Position numbers and translations under genes: made by a program. Shown here one piece after another: positions 61,678-64,000 of a stretch of 64,000 bases of DNA. Under the pieces are notes generated by a model that ran no database searches, was not told the DNA's origin, and was given only the letters and a program-made list of their open reading frames with translations. The DNA is from Adiantum capillus-veneris (taxonomy: Eukaryota; Streptophyta; Polypodiopsida; Polypodiales; Pteridaceae). Where the stretch lies: assembly GCA_014529385.2 (NCBI GenBank), contig CM043942.1, positions 7,561,001-7,625,000 on the forward strand, written 5' to 3'. Each line of letters begins with the position of its first letter. Within the stretch, counting starts at the first letter, position 1.

Positions 61678-61938
61678 TTGAGAGCTACCAGAATGAAATT
61701 GCAACTGACAGATGGGTTCATGGAAAAGCCTCTAGGACTTTTAGAAAAAGTAATTGTCACCTCGTGTGGAATCGAGTATGAGCATACGTTTGCAATAGTT
61801 GATTTCGACAAAAAGAACAATTACAAGATCATCTTGGGAAGACCATTCATGAGGCAATTAAAGATGGTCCAGGATTGGGGTTACGACCACATATACCTCA
61901 GACATGGTGAGACTACAACTATACCTAAAAGACCATAG
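61678..61938 (+). CDS. Element C protease, C-terminal half
   Basis: In frame with the active-site piece. TDGFMEKPLGLLEKV and IILGRPFMRQLKMVQDWG match the B protease (SIVTPIGMLKDL, MILGRPFMREAKMVHDW). It ends in TAG after TTTIPKRP. Confidence 0.75.
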   Translation: MRATRMKLQLTDGFMEKPLGLLEKVIVTSCGIEYEHTFAIVDFDKKNNYKIILGRPFMRQLKMVQDWGYDHIYLRHGETTTIPKRP

Positions 61939-62737
61939 TTACAAGGATGTGAACCAGACACTAGTGGAAGAGTTTGATTCAACTACATTGGCAGGGTCCG
62001 AACTCCCAACGTGGTTAGGGCAGAAAAAAGAGCTATGGATGTGCGGAGCTTCACATTGTGGGAGCTTAAAAAGAGACGAATGCGTCTTAGAAAGAGCGAT
62101 TGAGGACAAGGATTACATTCCGGAACCTTTTCCCGAAGATGCCTTAGAACCTCTGGAATGGGAACACATACTAGCAACATTGGATGTCTGTACCATTACA
62201 GATAGCCCAACGACAAAATTTTGCGCTAAGGATGGCTATGATGTGCTACCCTATTACATGGTAAGACTTATACCAGCAGGAGATGAGAATGTAGACCCAC
62301 CATAACAAGAAGAGTTTTATGACTTCTCTGAGCATTTGGAGTTAAATAACGATGCAGATAACGAGTGTTCAGACAGCTCAAGCGAGCGTGGGGAGAAAAC
62401 AATGAATATCAAGTTTTATGATTTTGCAAATCAACACCCTAGACGCCAGGAACGCTATAGAAAAGAAAGAGCAGAAAACAAAATTAGAGAAAACCTGATG
62501 CACAGGAGAAAAGATAAAACTCGCTATCTAATGCTTGTCAAGGCAGAGGATTGTGTAAAAGACCAAATATCAGGAAGATTCTCAAGAGTTCAAAGGGAAA
62601 GGACGCGTGAGGAAATAAAACAAGTACGAAAGACTAAAACCGAAACAAAATCAAAAAATCTCAACAATCAAAACAAGAAAAAACAAAAGACCCAGGGTGG
62701 ACCAAAATGGAACGTAAAAAGAAATACCAAGAACTAA
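61904..62737 (+). pseudogene. Element C linker between protease and RT
   Basis: Two same-frame pieces separated by TAA at 62303. The first has ELPTWLGQKKELWMC and WEHILATLDVCTITDSP. The second is acidic and then very basic (SERGEKTMNIKFYDFANQHP, RRQERYRKERAENKIRE), like the linker of B. No known domain. Confidence 0.55.
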
Positions 62738-62832
62738 AACGGTCGTTACGAGAGGTATGGACTACTGAGGGAGAAAGTGATGGTAAGGAGTCGTCAGAAA
62801 AAGAACACATGAATGTACCATCCCACTATAAA

Positions 62833-62966
62833 ACATTCACCATACAGGACAGAAAAATCATAATGACAGCACCAATGAGGGAAAGAATAAACCAGGAAAA
62901 CATTCACCATATAGGACAGAAAAATCATAATGACAGCACCAATGAGGGAAAGAATAAACCAGGAAT
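62833..62966 (+). repeat. Tandem duplication, 2 x 67 bp, in element C
   Basis: The unit ACATTCACCATA... starts at 62833 and again at 62900, nearly without change. Sixty-seven is not a multiple of three, so the frame shifts: MTAPMRERINQE is read in one frame in unit 1 and in another in unit 2. Confidence 0.93.
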
Positions 62967-64000
62967 CTTACGATGGGCCGGAAAATGCAAAATGGATAGA
63001 CCTTGCTGCACCAGGCAAAAAGCCTCAGCCGGTCTATATAGCAACAACTGATTTAGAGCCTGAAGAAGAAGAACTACTAACACAACTTCTCAAGAAGTAT
63101 AAAGATGTGTTTGCATGGTCCTACAAAGACCTCAAAGGAGTTGATCCATCGATATGCCAACATACAATTCCGTTGAAATCAGAGGCCAAATCTAGCAAAC
63201 AGCGTCCTTATACATATAATGACACATTTGCTAAACGAATCAAAGAGGAGATTGACAAGCTGATGGATGCTGAATTCATCTATGAAATCGAACATACAGA
63301 TTGGGTGTCACCCATGGTGGTTGTTCCCAAAAAGAATGGAAAGTTGCCTGTGTGTGAACCTCAAAAAAGTAAACACAGCCACTATAAGGGATATCTATCC
63401 CTTGCTAATCACAGAACATGTACTTGAGAGGGTGGCTGAGAAACGGGCTTATTCCTTTCTAGATGGGTTTTTAGGGTATAACCAACTGGAAATTACAATA
63501 GAGGATCAACACAAAACAACATTTGGCACAAAATGGGGAATATACGCATAGAGAGTTATGCCTTTTGGCTTAACCAATGCCCTTGCTACCTTCCAAAGGT
63601 TAATGACTCATACGTTCAAAGAATACCTGAGAATATTCGTAGAAATATATATGGATGATCTCTGTGTCCACTCTCTTCTACAAGAAGAACATATTGACCA
63701 TTTACAAAAGGTATTTGAGAAGTGCAGAACATATCGAATCTGTCTCAACCCGGAAAAATACATTTTTATGGTTAGGCAAGGACGCATCTTAGGACATATT
63801 GTCTCAAGAAATGGCATAACCACTGACTTAGACAAAATAAGAGTCATAGTAGACTTGCCCAGGCCTACTAATGCCAAACAAGTACAATCCTTCATGGGAC
63901 ACTGCGGATATTATCAAAGATTCATATATATGTATGCAGTCATTGCACAACCTCTGTATCATTTATTAGTCAGTTTTGACTGGACAGATGAGTGTAAAAC
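62930..64000 (+). pseudogene. Element C reverse transcriptase, cut by the window end
   Basis: Frame 62930-63427 carries LLKKYKDVFAWSYKDLKGV, CQHTIPLKSEAKSSKQRPY and WVSPMVVVPKKNGKL. A shift near 63350 leads to VNLKKVNTATIRDIYPL, YSFLDGFLGYNQLEI and a TAG at 63549 just before RVMPFGLTNALATFQRL. The active site YMDDLCVHS near 63650 is intact, in contrast to element B. The thumb region GRILGHIVSRNGIT and MGHCGYYQRF follows up to the window edge. Confidence 0.88.

Larger units (their letters stand above)
55428..64000 (+). mobile_element. Element C: gypsy element, plus strand, cut by the window end
   Basis: LTR, tRNA-Asp-type primer site, long leader with palindromes, gag, knuckles, protease and the first half of RT, in this order. 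Protease and linker sequences show it is a distant relative of A and B (NKVGEYCEGEDGN against NKLGQYFEGDESN). Whether it also carries a second protease after integrase lies outside the window. Confidence 0.88.

Overview
The window reads as plant nuclear DNA made almost entirely of retrotransposons. Supporting signs are Ty1/copia and Ty3/gypsy elements of plant type, a primer site for initiator tRNA-Met, primer sites resembling the 3' end of tRNA-Asp, many stop codons that look like C-to-T change in CpG or CHG context, and very long (AG)n and (AC)n microsatellites. I see no ordinary host gene, tRNA, rRNA or CRISPR array. A repeat-rich seed-free plant such as a fern is my best guess for the host, because a Penelope-like element of the green-lineage kind is present. 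That guess is weak.

Layout. 1-2390: leader and LTR of a minus-strand gypsy copy. 2473-6859: 5'-truncated chromovirus (RT end, RNase H, integrase, chromodomain) with a probable 3' LTR. 6860-11315: anonymous DNA containing one eroded integrase. 11316-about 17730: element A, a minus-strand gypsy element with two large internal deletions. 17773-18560: unrecognised coding-like debris. 18597-20098: LTR and leader fragment of another minus-strand gypsy copy. 20839: possible Helitron terminus. 21154-21783: microsatellite cluster. 21939-48893: a nested structure, described next. 48894-55427: microsatellite-rich repeats with a tandem duplication of about 2 kb. 55428-64000: 5' LTR, leader, gag, protease and the start of RT of plus-strand gypsy element C, cut by the window end.

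The nested structure is the core of the window. A minus-strand Penelope-like element (RT at 24329-25728) lies between two direct copies of a repeat of about 2.3 kb, bounded by (TG)n tracts. This resembles the pseudo-LTR arrangement of Penelope-like elements. A complete copia element (27929-33039, target duplication AACAC) sits in its coding part. A complete 13.5-kb gypsy element B (34550-48076, target duplication CCTAG) sits in one of the flanking repeats, and the other copy of that repeat preserves the empty site.

Elements A and B carry two aspartic-protease-like domains: one between the gag zinc knuckles and RT, and a second after integrase, followed by a tail with repeated W-x-P-K/R motifs. 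A has lost the gag core and RT-RNaseH-integrase by two deletions that both keep the reading frame. The long leaders of two gypsy copies at opposite ends of the window carry repeated 22-30-nt palindromes whose arms differ between copies by paired changes. All elements look dead: catalytic residues are replaced and frames are broken by stops, indels and short tandem duplications.
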